Shown: piece by piece, positions 1 to 6,152 of the stretch
How positions within the stretch are numbered: position 1 is the first letter of the stretch
How the letters are laid out: each line of letters starts with the position of its first letter
NCBI GenBank assembly: GCA_938021455.1
Contig: CALIGP010000013.1
Location: 1-6,955, forward strand
Direction: 5' to 3'
Length of the DNA stretch: 6,955 nt
Source of the DNA: an uncultured Lewinella sp.
Lineage (GTDB): Bacteria > Bacteroidota > Bacteroidia > Chitinophagales > Saprospiraceae
Translations under genes and position numbers: made by a program
The notes under the pieces: generated by a model
Databases searched by the model: none
Told to the model about the DNA's origin: nothing
What the model saw: the letters and a program-made list of their open reading frames with translations, nothing else

Positions 1-46
1 ATCAAACGATGAGGATAACCTGATTCATTAATTTCTTCGCATTCTG

Positions 47-80
47 GGGAGAGCATCAAATTGATGCTCTCCCTTTTTTT
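47..80 (+). terminator. Rho-independent terminator of an upstream + strand gene
   Basis: Bases 47-57 (GGGAGAGCATC) are perfectly complementary to 63-73 (GATGCTCTCCC). The stem is at least 11 bp, extendable inward to 13, around an AAATT loop, and is followed at once by seven T residues (74-80). On the + strand this is a textbook intrinsic terminator. Read on the - strand there is no U-tract after the stem, so it does not terminate pcs. The gene it serves lies mostly or wholly left of the window: all three + frames reach a stop within the first 31 bases (10-12, 21-23, 29-31), so its reading frame cannot be chosen. Confidence 0.88.
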
Positions 81-169
81 ATCCCCAACAAAACGATGCT
101 TTCAATAGTCTCCTTTGCACTTGCACTTCGGCTGCGCTCGGTTTAAACACTAACTTTGTTGGCTGCGCC
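81..169. other. Intergenic gap between upstream terminator and the pcs stop
   Basis: No gene is seen in these 89 bases. The octamer GCGCAGCC (read on the - strand) occurs twice, at about 130-137 and 161-168, and a TTGCACTTGCACTT tandem lies near 114-127. No hairpin followed by a T-run was found on the - strand, so the 3' end of the pcs message is not explained by an intrinsic terminator here. Confidence 0.35.
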
Positions 170-865
170 CTACTTCCGCCAGGCCTCACGTGTGTCCACT
201 ATCGCAAGCACTCCATAATAAACCGTCGTCCCCAGACAAATCCAACGCCAAAGAGGCTTTGCTTCCGGGAAATACCAAACGTTCATCGCTGCCGAAACAA
301 TAAACAGAACCGTGGCCGTCAAGGTCAATCCCCACCAGCGGCCACCCCGGCTGGGGTAGGCAAAATGCACCGGAATGAAGTGTAGAATAGCCAACACTAC
401 AATAGTAGCGATGAGTGCCCAGTCCGGCAGGCCGGGTGTCACAAAAATCAGTACATACATCACCATATTCCACATGACCGGGAAGCCGATAAAATGCTTT
501 CCGTCTTCACTGACCATGTCTTCTAGGCCATAGTAAATAGCAGCTGACAAAAGCATCGCAAAACAGCATAAAAGCCTCGGCCAATAATCCATATCAATGG
601 CTACATAGAAAAGATAGGCCGGTAAAATAGCGTAGGTAAAAAAGTCGATGACGTAGTCAATCGTCTTACCACTCACGTGCGGGAGTACCTCGGTCACCTT
701 CGCCATCCGGGCAAAAGTGCCATCAATGCCATCGATAATCAGTGTAGCCAACATCCAGAACATCGCTGCTCGATAGTCTCCCTCAATAGCAGAGAGTAAC
801 CCCATGAACCCCGCCAAGAGGCCGGAAGCGGTAAAAATATGGACAAGCCAAGCGGAGATTTTCAT
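170..865 (-). CDS. pcs: Phosphatidylcholine synthase (CDP-diacylglycerol:choline O-phosphatidyltransferase)
   Basis: This is an integral inner-membrane enzyme of the CDP-alcohol phosphatidyltransferase superfamily. The Pcs branch (EC 2.7.8.24) condenses CDP-diacylglycerol with free choline to give phosphatidylcholine and CMP. Visible in the 231-residue product is the Pcs-type variant of the catalytic signature: DG at 45-46, D48-G49, A52-R53, then 12 residues to G66, D70 and D74. The 12-residue spacing after AR separates Pcs from ordinary CDP-alcohol transferases, which have about 8. The N-terminal stretch WLVHIFTASGLLAG (6-19) also matches the opening of known Pcs proteins, and the length is close to the usual 230-260. 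Several hydrophobic helices follow, consistent with a multi-pass membrane protein. The ATG at 865-863 has no Shine-Dalgarno, as is common in Bacteroidota. The gene is divergent from a choline-transporter-like gene 106 bp away, which supports the assignment. A PgsA- or PssA-type enzyme is much less likely given the motif spacing. Confidence 0.9.
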   Translation of the reverse strand: MKISAWLVHIFTASGLLAGFMGLLSAIEGDYRAAMFWMLATLIIDGIDGTFARMAKVTEVLPHVSGKTIDYVIDFFTYAILPAYLFYVAIDMDYWPRLLCCFAMLLSAAIYYGLEDMVSEDGKHFIGFPVMWNMVMYVLIFVTPGLPDWALIATIVVLAILHFIPVHFAYPSRGGRWWGLTLTATVLFIVSAAMNVWYFPEAKPLWRWICLGTTVYYGVLAIVDTREAWRK

Positions 866-971
866 GTGGGGAGCGTTAGTCGGTTCGGATAATTCCAGTC
901 AGTAGTTGTAGGTTGTGCTTTCGGACTAAAAATAGTACGCAAAAGCGCAAGCAACCGTTCAACTCTATATT
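866..971. promoter_or_regulatory. Divergent promoter region between pcs and the choline transporter gene
   Basis: These 106 bp must hold the promoters of both divergent genes. On the - strand, TATTTTTA (934-927) resembles the Bacteroidota -7 box TAnnTTTG with one mismatch. A TTG (954-952) lies 17 bases upstream of it, which would place pcs transcription start near 920. No equally good box is seen for the transporter on the + strand. A weak inverted repeat TTAGTC (876-881) / GACTAA (924-929) could be an operator but is too short to trust. The region is inferred from gene orientation; the individual boxes are low confidence. Confidence 0.4.
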
Positions 972-2513
972 ATGCGTCCTCTCCTTCTTTTAATGGCGAT
1001 GCTCGGCTTGGCGGCTGGCTACCTCTTTTTCTTTACGGAACAGGACGTTGACTGGCCGGCATTTGCCTCAGTATCTGTCTTTTATGCGGCTATATATTAC
1101 GTCGGAGCCCGGGCCGCAAAAAAGAAAAAAGGAGAAGAAAACGATGCAGACGGGCTGATGTTGGCCGGTAGAAACCTGCCCATCTGGGTGGCTATTTTCA
1201 CGATGAGCGCTACCTGGGTTGGCGGCGGATTCATCAACGGAACTGCTCAAGCCGCAGCAGAAAGTGGCCTAGTTTGGGTACAAGCTCCCTGGGGGTATGC
1301 ACTTTCGCTCGTCATCGGTGGTTTGTTTTTCGCCCGGACTATGCGACGACGGCGTTATCGGACTATGCTGGACCCGCTGGAGGAAAAGTACGGCAAAAAG
1401 GTAACCGCTGTTCTTTTTCTTCCAGCACTAACCGGAGAGTTATTCTGGACCGCCGCTATCCTGACCGCCCTTGGTGCAACCTTCGCTACCGTGCTGGGCA
1501 TCGACCTTAAAACCGCCATCATCTTATCAGCTGCCATCGCCGTAGCCTATACCGCACTTGGTGGGCTTTGGGCGGTTGCCCTGACTGACGTATTGCAAAT
1601 GATCATCCTGCTCATCGGGCTGGCCATCATTGTACCTTTTGCACTAGACTACGGCGGCGGGTGGTCTGCCACTTACACCGCTTACGGAGAAAAATTCGGT
1701 GCTGCCGCCAGCTTCTTCCCCAGCCGCGAAGCACTGGGCAATGACTACTGGCTGTGGTGGGATTATGCCCTGCTCCTTGTTTTTGGTGGCATCCCCTGGC
1801 AAGTTTACTTTCAGCGAGTGCTGGCGGCCAGAGACGAAAAGACTGCCGTCTGGCTCAGCATCATTGCCGGAGGGATTTGCCTCATTGCCGCCATCGCACC
1901 GGTACTGATCGGAATGGTTTCGGCTACAGCAGACTGGACGATGATCGAGGCTGGTGCGCCGCCAGACGCCAGCGCTACCCTACCCTGGGTAGTGCGCTAT
2001 TTGACCAACCCCTGGGTATCCCTCATCGGGCTGGGCGCCGTAGCGGCAGCTGTGATGTCAAGCGTAGACAGCAGCGTACTCTCCGCCTCCAGCATGGGCA
2101 TCTGGAACGTCTATCGCCCACTAGTGGATCCCGGCTTACCAGACAGTAAGCTCGCCAAACTTATTCAGCGCTGCATCTGGATCACGGGCGTTGCGGCAAC
2201 GCTCATTGCTCTGCAAGTCGAAAGTGTCTATGACCTGTGGGTATTATGTTCTGACTTCGTCTACTGTCTCCTATTCCCTGCCTTGGTTTGTGCGCTTTTT
2301 GATCCTAAGGCAAATAAATACGGCGCCATCACCGGGTTCCTGGTGGCCGCTTTCCTTCGATTCGGAGGGGGGGAAGGCACGCTGGGTCTGCCAGCATTTC
2401 TCCCATATCCGGATGACTTCCCCTTCCGGACGATGGCCATGCTGTGCGGTTTAGGTTCCATTATTTTGGTGAGTCGGGTGATTGGTCAGGAAGATTCAGC
2501 TTCGGGCGAATGA
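972..2513 (+). CDS. Sodium:solute symporter, CHT1 (SLC5A7)-like choline transporter
   Basis: This 513-residue SSS-family membrane protein is predicted to import choline with sodium. It resembles the animal choline transporter CHT1 far more than PutP- or SglT-type symporters. Diagnostic segments are FTMSATWVGGGFINGTAQA (76-94), the AP.GY.LSL.LGG-like run at 105-119, GGIPWQVYFQRVLA (272-285) and AVMSSVDSSVLSASSM (360-375). Residues corresponding to the CHT1 choline cage as I recall it (W62, Y91, W141, W254, W406) are all present as W82, Y109, W159, W276 and W423. CHT1 D349 and E451 correspond to D366 and E468. The protein ends soon after its last hydrophobic helix and lacks CHT1's long cytoplasmic tail. 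It has an additional N-terminal hydrophobic segment (about 3-21) before the core. The start is the first ATG of the frame after the divergent gap; internal ATGs at codons 8 and 10 are alternatives. Divergent pairing with pcs supports choline as substrate. Another quaternary amine remains possible. Confidence 0.85.
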   Translation: MRPLLLLMAMLGLAAGYLFFFTEQDVDWPAFASVSVFYAAIYYVGARAAKKKKGEENDADGLMLAGRNLPIWVAIFTMSATWVGGGFINGTAQAAAESGLVWVQAPWGYALSLVIGGLFFARTMRRRRYRTMLDPLEEKYGKKVTAVLFLPALTGELFWTAAILTALGATFATVLGIDLKTAIILSAAIAVAYTALGGLWAVALTDVLQMIILLIGLAIIVPFALDYGGGWSATYTAYGEKFGAAASFFPSREALGNDYWLWWDYALLLVFGGIPWQVYFQRVLAARDEKTAVWLSIIAGGICLIAAIAPVLIGMVSATADWTMIEAGAPPDASATLPWVVRYLTNPWVSLIGLGAVAAAVMSSVDSSVLSASSMGIWNVYRPLVDPGLPDSKLAKLIQRCIWITGVAATLIALQVESVYDLWVLCSDFVYCLLFPALVCALFDPKANKYGAITGFLVAAFLRFGGGEGTLGLPAFLPYPDDFPFRTMAMLCGLGSIILVSRVIGQEDSASGE

Positions 2514-2649
2514 GAGCCTGTATAAAAGAAGCAGAGGTTCATATGAATCTTTCGCGATTCACACAAATTCATTGAGGCGCAGACGTGGTTACTTAGCTAG
2601 TCGAATGTCCAGGTCCAATGTTTTCCCGATCTTCGGCAAAAGCCTATCC
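2514..2649. other. Intergenic gap after the transporter gene, with a weak hairpin
   Basis: There are 136 bases between the transporter stop and the preferred start of the lipoprotein gene. TGAATC (2544-2549) and GATTCA (2556-2561) form a 6-bp stem with a TTTCGC loop. No T-run follows, so it is not a convincing terminator. The lipoprotein reading frame stays open back to 2482 by chance. No clear TAnnTTTG box was found. Confidence 0.35.
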
Positions 2650-3474
2650 ATGAAATATTTGACCCTTCTTATTTTCATCTGCTGCTTCGCCTGCCAATCA
2701 ACCGAAAGCAAGGAGACTAAGACCACGCCCACACTCCTGCCGGAAGAAGAGATGCTGTCTGGCGATCAGCTGTCGAATCCTCAACATGCTTTCCTAACGC
2801 CCATCTTCATTGTTGACTCTCTTGCACTAATGCCTGATCAAGAGGAGTCTCCCAAGGCTTTTTATGAGGTGGCTAGTTTTGAGGCTGCTTATGATGATGA
2901 AAAACTAAATGCCGTCATCAATACCGCTCTTGCCCGAGCCATCGTCGGGGAGGAAGCCCCCATGCGAGTAACGGACCTGCGACGAACCATCCAGGCTTTT
3001 GTAAAGACGCGCATCAAGGCCTACGGCCAACAGGAAGTAGACCTAACAATGTTACAAGACATGCCCTCTGCTTACGAGCAAGACCATCGCTTCACCACCG
3101 CTGTAAGTCACCAGGATGACAGAATACTCACCCTTTCTACCAACCACTATTATTTCACCGGTGGCGCCCACGGCAATTACTATACCGTTCTACAAAATTT
3201 CGACCTGAAAGAAGGTAAGGAAGTCCATTTCAATGATCTTTTCCTGCCTGGCTCTAAGGATCAACTGACTAAGGCCCTGAGTCAATTGTCAGAATTCCAA
3301 TCCGAAGATATCTACCCCACAAAAAATGTAGGCCTCACTGACGAAGGTTTTGTGTTCAACTTTCCTCCCTACGAGATTGGTTCTTATGCCGACGGAGAGA
3401 TTGAAATCCTGCTGCCCTATGACGATGCTAAGGACTATCTTTCGGATAACGCCCGAAGTCTTTTGGGTATTTAG
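2650..3474 (+). CDS. Lipoprotein with DUF4163 and DUF3298 (RsiV-like) domains
   Basis: The 274-residue product begins with MKYLTLLIFICCFAC, a short hydrophobic signal peptide ending at a likely lipidated Cys15. The lipobox CFAC is imperfect but tolerable in Bacteroidota. A polar, Thr- and Glu-rich linker follows (16-36). The body matches the DUF4163 plus DUF3298 architecture. An N-terminal alpha/beta part (about 45-165) leads to the hallmark YYFTGGAHGNYY (167-178). Then come FDLKEGKEVHFNDLF (184-198), an EGFVFNF strand (232-238) and a YEIGSYADGEIEILLPY-like end (241-257). The same domain pair forms the extracellular part of Bacillus anti-sigma factor RsiV, which binds lysozyme, and is also found in stand-alone lipoproteins. 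Here there is no cytoplasmic anti-sigma part and no sigma-factor gene nearby, so ligand and role are unknown. The open frame extends upstream to 2482, but the added N-terminus is basic, overlaps the transporter gene and would bury the signal peptide. Confidence 0.82.
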   Translation: MKYLTLLIFICCFACQSTESKETKTTPTLLPEEEMLSGDQLSNPQHAFLTPIFIVDSLALMPDQEESPKAFYEVASFEAAYDDEKLNAVINTALARAIVGEEAPMRVTDLRRTIQAFVKTRIKAYGQQEVDLTMLQDMPSAYEQDHRFTTAVSHQDDRILTLSTNHYYFTGGAHGNYYTVLQNFDLKEGKEVHFNDLFLPGSKDQLTKALSQLSEFQSEDIYPTKNVGLTDEGFVFNFPPYEIGSYADGEIEILLPYDDAKDYLSDNARSLLGI

Positions 3475-3479
3475 TACCG

Positions 3480-3542
3480 TTTGTACCGCCGACTTCAGTC
3501 GGCGGATATAATGAATCCGCCGACTGAAGTCAGCGGTACAAA
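3480..3542. repeat. REP-like long inverted repeat (head-to-head palindrome pair)
   Basis: Arm 3480-3506 pairs with arm 3516-3542 over 27 positions with a single mismatch (C3490 opposite A3532), around a 9-base loop. Each arm is also a hairpin on its own. In the left arm CCGCCGACT (3486-3494) and AGTCGGCGG (3497-3505) form a 9-bp stem with a two-base TC loop; the right arm mirrors it imperfectly. This nested geometry is like paired REP (BIME-type) elements. It sits in the 80-bp gap between two lipoprotein genes. No T-run follows in either direction, so it is not a classical terminator, though it could stabilise the upstream mRNA 3' end. Confidence 0.85.
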
Positions 3543-3554
3543 GCCATTCTACAC

Positions 3555-4697
3555 ATGCGCCACCTGATTCTACTCGCCTTCCTCTTATTTTTAGCGCCAA
3601 GCTGCAACCGTCCGGTTACACTTAGTTCGACTCCCGTTGATCAAGCACCGGTCTCTACCGGCTTATTCCCCCAAAAAACAGAAATCGAAGCGTTAGCAGC
3701 GGAGTACCAGACTAAAAATGGGATCCCCGCTCTCTCTGTAGCCATCATGCGAAAAGGGAAACTGGTATACAGCGGAGGCTTCGGTACGGCCGACGTTGCC
3801 ACCGGGAAACCCGCCTCCGGAGAATCTGTCTACCTTCTCGCCTCCATCAGCAAGCTCTTTGGCGGTACCCTGGCAGCTAAATTCGAGGCAGAAGGCCAGC
3901 TTCGGGACGAAACCATCGTCAATCTCGACCTATCCAAACCTACCCGAGATTACATCGACCTCCCTGCCAACGGCCACACCCACACGGTTGCCCAGTTAAC
4001 CGCCCACCTCGGCTGCGTGCCACACTATGGTGGAAGCTCTACCCCCAGTGGTCATTTCTCTACGGCCGCGGCCGCTGCAAAGGAACTCAACAACGACCCT
4101 ACCCTTTCGGGATGTACCATCGGACAGAATTACAACTACTCTACCCACGCCTTCACCTACCTGGGTGCTGTACTCGAAAAAGTAACCCGCCGCCCAGTAG
4201 CCCAACTTGTAGAAGAAGAAATTGCGAACGCCTACCAACTTCCCAGCGTAAAGGTCATGTACCGCGAAAAAGAACTTCGCCCAAACCCCAATCGCGTCTC
4301 TATCTATGGTAACGCTGGTAACAAGATCGACTATGAGAAAAACAGCTGGAAAATCTTCGGCGGCGGCATCGAGGCCAACGCTATTGACATCGCCCGCTTT
4401 ACACATCTGATCAACGTCGGCCGTATTGTCGATGCCGACACTCGCGAGAATCGCCTGTGGAAGCAGTTAGCTCCTGAGTCAGAATCTCCTTACGGTATCT
4501 CCTGGCGGCTAGGAGAAATGGATGGCACGCCGACGGTCGGACACAGCGGCTCCGCCCGGGGCTCCCGCACCCACGTCCGCCTCTACCGAGACGCACAAGA
4601 TCCGCTCATCATCTGTGTGCTGACCAATGGAGGGCTCACTAATTTTCGGCCCGAAGCGCTGGTAACGGAAATGGGCAAGGTGATTCGGGGGAAGTAG
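3555..4697 (+). CDS. Serine beta-lactamase-fold hydrolase (peptidase S12 family), lipoprotein
   Basis: The 380-residue product belongs to the class C beta-lactamase / PBP4* / esterase superfamily (Pfam Beta-lactamase, PF00144). The N-terminus MRHLILLAFLLFLAPSC is a signal peptide with a plausible lipobox (APSC, Cys17), so the enzyme is probably membrane-anchored outside the cytoplasm. The catalytic motifs are visible. SISK (97-100) gives nucleophile Ser97 and Lys100. YST (195-197) replaces the usual Tyr-x-Asn and supplies Tyr195. GHSG (329-332) is the KTG-equivalent His-x-Gly motif. A segment near 144-158 corresponds to the conserved 'T..qLL.H.sG' region, here ending HLGCVPHY. Substrate cannot be told from sequence. 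D-amino-acid peptidase, esterase or housekeeping hydrolase are all more likely than true beta-lactamase resistance activity. The ATG at 3555 is 12 bases after the REP-like repeat. The gene is convergent with the flavoprotein gene. Confidence 0.85.
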   Translation: MRHLILLAFLLFLAPSCNRPVTLSSTPVDQAPVSTGLFPQKTEIEALAAEYQTKNGIPALSVAIMRKGKLVYSGGFGTADVATGKPASGESVYLLASISKLFGGTLAAKFEAEGQLRDETIVNLDLSKPTRDYIDLPANGHTHTVAQLTAHLGCVPHYGGSSTPSGHFSTAAAAAKELNNDPTLSGCTIGQNYNYSTHAFTYLGAVLEKVTRRPVAQLVEEEIANAYQLPSVKVMYREKELRPNPNRVSIYGNAGNKIDYEKNSWKIFGGGIEANAIDIARFTHLINVGRIVDADTRENRLWKQLAPESESPYGISWRLGEMDGTPTVGHSGSARGSRTHVRLYRDAQDPLIICVLTNGGLTNFRPEALVTEMGKVIRGK

Positions 4698-4820
4698 CAA
4701 TTTTGATTGACCGTTTGGCAGAAGCCCCTCATAGCACTCCGTCTTTGTTTCAAGACTAAAAAGTCATTTCATTTCTAGTGGTCCTCAGCCACCTACTACC
4801 AGGCTACCACTACTACCATA
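4698..4820. other. Convergent intergenic gap with possible weak bidirectional hairpin
   Basis: These 123 bases separate two converging genes. TAGTGGT (4776-4782) pairs with ACCACTA (4806-4812), and CCT/AGG pairs further inside, giving a moderate stem. The nonamer CTACTACCA occurs at 4793-4801 and again at 4810-4818. A second small stem, GTCTT (4741-4745) / AAGAC (4752-4756), is present. None is followed by a clear T-run, so assignment as terminator is weak. Confidence 0.3.
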
Positions 4821-6119
4821 CTAACTCCCCTCCCCAATCAACCACCCCCCCGTCCAGGCCGCCTGAAAATTGAAGCCGCCAGTAATTGCATCAATATCGA
4901 GCACTTCTCCGGCGAGGAATAATGTAGGATGGACCTTACTACGGAAAGACTTGAAGTCAACCTCCCGCAGGTCTACGCCACCGGCGGTCGTAAATTCGTC
5001 TTTATTAGTGGATTTGCCCGTAATGTGGAAGCGTGCGTTGGTGAGCTGCTCCGTAAGAGCAGCCCGCTGCTTTTTACTTAACTGCGACCATTGCTGATCA
5101 TCAGGAATACCAGAAGCAGAGACCAGTGACTTCCAGAGTCGGATCGGTAGATCGAAGCTGGCTCGGGTCGCAATTTGGCGCTTTGCGTCAGACATTTTAA
5201 GCGCTTCAAGCTGAGTTTCTACGTCAACCGGCCGCATAGCGAGCCAATTGACGGTCAGGGCGAAGTTGTATTTTCTGGGTGCCAGCCGACGGGCTCCCCA
5301 GGCGGAGAGGCGCAGTACTGCCGGACCACTGAGGCCCCGGTGGGTAATGAGCAGCGGGCCTTCGGCCTTTAGCTTGTCATCGTTAATCGACAACTGCGCC
5401 CAGGGGAGACTCACACCGGAGAGTCCGCGAAGTCGGGTGTCCTTTGTGTCAAATGCGAATAGCGACGGAACGGGCGGCACCACCGTATGCCCTAGCCCTT
5501 CCAGTAGTTTCCAGATAGCGGGGTTACTGCCGGAGGTGACGATGAGCCGGTCGGCATGAAAGGTATGCTCACCTGCTTTGACGGTCCATTTTGCAGCGCC
5601 CTGCCTGGAGGGCGGGGTGCCAGAATCGCTTGGCGATTCGCTTAGCCCCTCTCCTCCGGAGAGGGGTTGGGGAGAGGTTTCTGGAGCCAGGATCTCCGAC
5701 ACCCGACACTTCGTCATCACCTTCACGCCACTCCCCTTCGCCGTATTCCAGAGACAATCAATGATCGTCTGAGAAGAATCCGTGACGGGAAACACCCGTC
5801 CGTCCTCTTCAATCTTCAGCTCTACACCACGATCACCGAACCACCCCATCGTATCACCGCAGGCGAATTGGTTAAACGGCCCAAGCAGTTCCCGCTCTCC
5901 TCTGGGGTAAAACTTCGATAGCTCACGTGGATCCCAGCAGCCGTGGGTTACGTTACAGCGGCCTCCGCCACTGATGCGGACTTTCTCCAGCACGCCCTTC
6001 CCCCGCTCGAGGATAGTGATGTCTTCCTTCGGATGTACCGCCGCCCGGCGGATAGCGGAGAAGAAACCGGCGGCGCCACCGCCGATGACCAAAGTGGTCG
6101 ATGTTTTACGTTTGCTCAA
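4821..6119 (-). CDS. FAD-dependent oxidoreductase, HI0933/YhiN (BaiN-like) family
   Basis: The 432-residue product is a cytoplasmic flavoprotein of the HI0933-like family (PF03486; TIGR00275, which databases label variously as BaiN-like or aminoacetone oxidase-like). The Rossmann dinucleotide-binding motif VIGGGAAG is at 11-18, followed by an acidic end-of-strand residue at about 38 (ILERG). The family signature KVRISGGGRCNVTH spans 46-59. The C-terminus carries TTAGGVDLREVD (377-388) and the FAD-contacting FLAGEVLDIDAITGGFNFQ (401-419). The physiological reaction of this family is not firmly established. Two oddities are seen. The start must be TTG at 6119, because an in-frame TGA lies two codons upstream and the first internal Met is residue 91, inside the conserved domain. 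Residues about 146-176 are a low-complexity insertion (SPQPLSGGEG and following) encoded by palindromic repeat DNA; without it the length falls to about 400, the usual size. Confidence 0.88.
   Translation of the reverse strand: MSKRKTSTTLVIGGGAAGFFSAIRRAAVHPKEDITILERGKGVLEKVRISGGGRCNVTHGCWDPRELSKFYPRGERELLGPFNQFACGDTMGWFGDRGVELKIEEDGRVFPVTDSSQTIIDCLWNTAKGSGVKVMTKCRVSEILAPETSPQPLSGGEGLSESPSDSGTPPSRQGAAKWTVKAGEHTFHADRLIVTSGSNPAIWKLLEGLGHTVVPPVPSLFAFDTKDTRLRGLSGVSLPWAQLSINDDKLKAEGPLLITHRGLSGPAVLRLSAWGARRLAPRKYNFALTVNWLAMRPVDVETQLEALKMSDAKRQIATRASFDLPIRLWKSLVSASGIPDDQQWSQLSKKQRAALTEQLTNARFHITGKSTNKDEFTTAGGVDLREVDFKSFRSKVHPTLFLAGEVLDIDAITGGFNFQAAWTGGWLIGEGS
5592..5684 (-). repeat. Palindromic repeat cluster inserted in-frame in the flavoprotein gene
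   Basis: Three palindromes lie side by side. CGCCCT (5597-5602) pairs with AGGGCG (5609-5614). GAATCGC (5623-5629) pairs with GCGATTC (5633-5639) around a TTG loop. CCCCTCTCC (5646-5654) pairs with GGAGAGGGG (5658-5666) around a TCC loop, and a further GGGGAGAGG copy follows at 5669-5677. They encode about residues 146-176 of the flavoprotein, a Pro/Ser/Gly-rich stretch with no resemblance to the enzyme family. It sits between a beta strand ending SEIL and one starting KWTVKAG, so it probably forms a surface loop. The exact insertion borders cannot be set without an ortholog. Confidence 0.75.
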
Positions 6120-6141
6120 AAGTCATTGCTCGTTTAGGCCG

Positions 6142-6149
6142 CAAAAATA
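6142..6149 (-). promoter_or_regulatory. Bacteroidota -7 box for the flavoprotein gene
   Basis: On the - strand 6149-6142 reads TATTTTTG, an exact match to the Bacteroidota sigma -7 consensus TAnnTTTG. Transcription would start near 6135, leaving a leader of roughly 15 bases before the TTG start. No good -33 TTTG is seen; that position falls inside the REP-like repeat at 6153-6217. Confidence 0.45.
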
Positions 6150-6152
6150 AGC

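Noticed and set aside
1..46. C-terminal end of an upstream coding sequence
   Set aside because: Stops occur in all three + frames (10-12, 21-23, 29-31), so the terminated gene's frame cannot be identified from so little sequence.
2482..2649. Upstream extension of the DUF3298 lipoprotein reading frame
   Set aside because: It overlaps the transporter gene, encodes a basic non-conserved stretch, and would place the signal peptide and lipobox about 56 residues inside the protein.
3507..3512. TATAAT hexamer in the loop of the 3480-3542 inverted repeat as a promoter for the S12 hydrolase
   Set aside because: Bacteroidota primary sigma factors favour TAnnTTTG rather than TATAAT, and no matching -35 box is seen; the arm upstream is palindrome. 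Likely chance.
3289..3600. Open frame of about 100 codons on the - strand
   Set aside because: It is antisense to two well-supported genes and the REP-like repeat, with no recognisable domain; a shadow frame.
3996..4406. Open frame of 136 codons on the - strand inside the S12 hydrolase gene
   Set aside because: Low-complexity Val/Gly-rich translation, antisense to catalytic-motif coding sequence; a shadow frame.
4776..4812. Bidirectional terminator between the converging genes
   Set aside because: The stem is only moderate with a bulge, and no T-run is found on either side. Kept only as part of the gap description.
5569..5757. Small - strand protein overlapping the palindromic insertion
   Set aside because: It is simply another reading frame of the repeat cluster within the flavoprotein gene; no start signal or domain.
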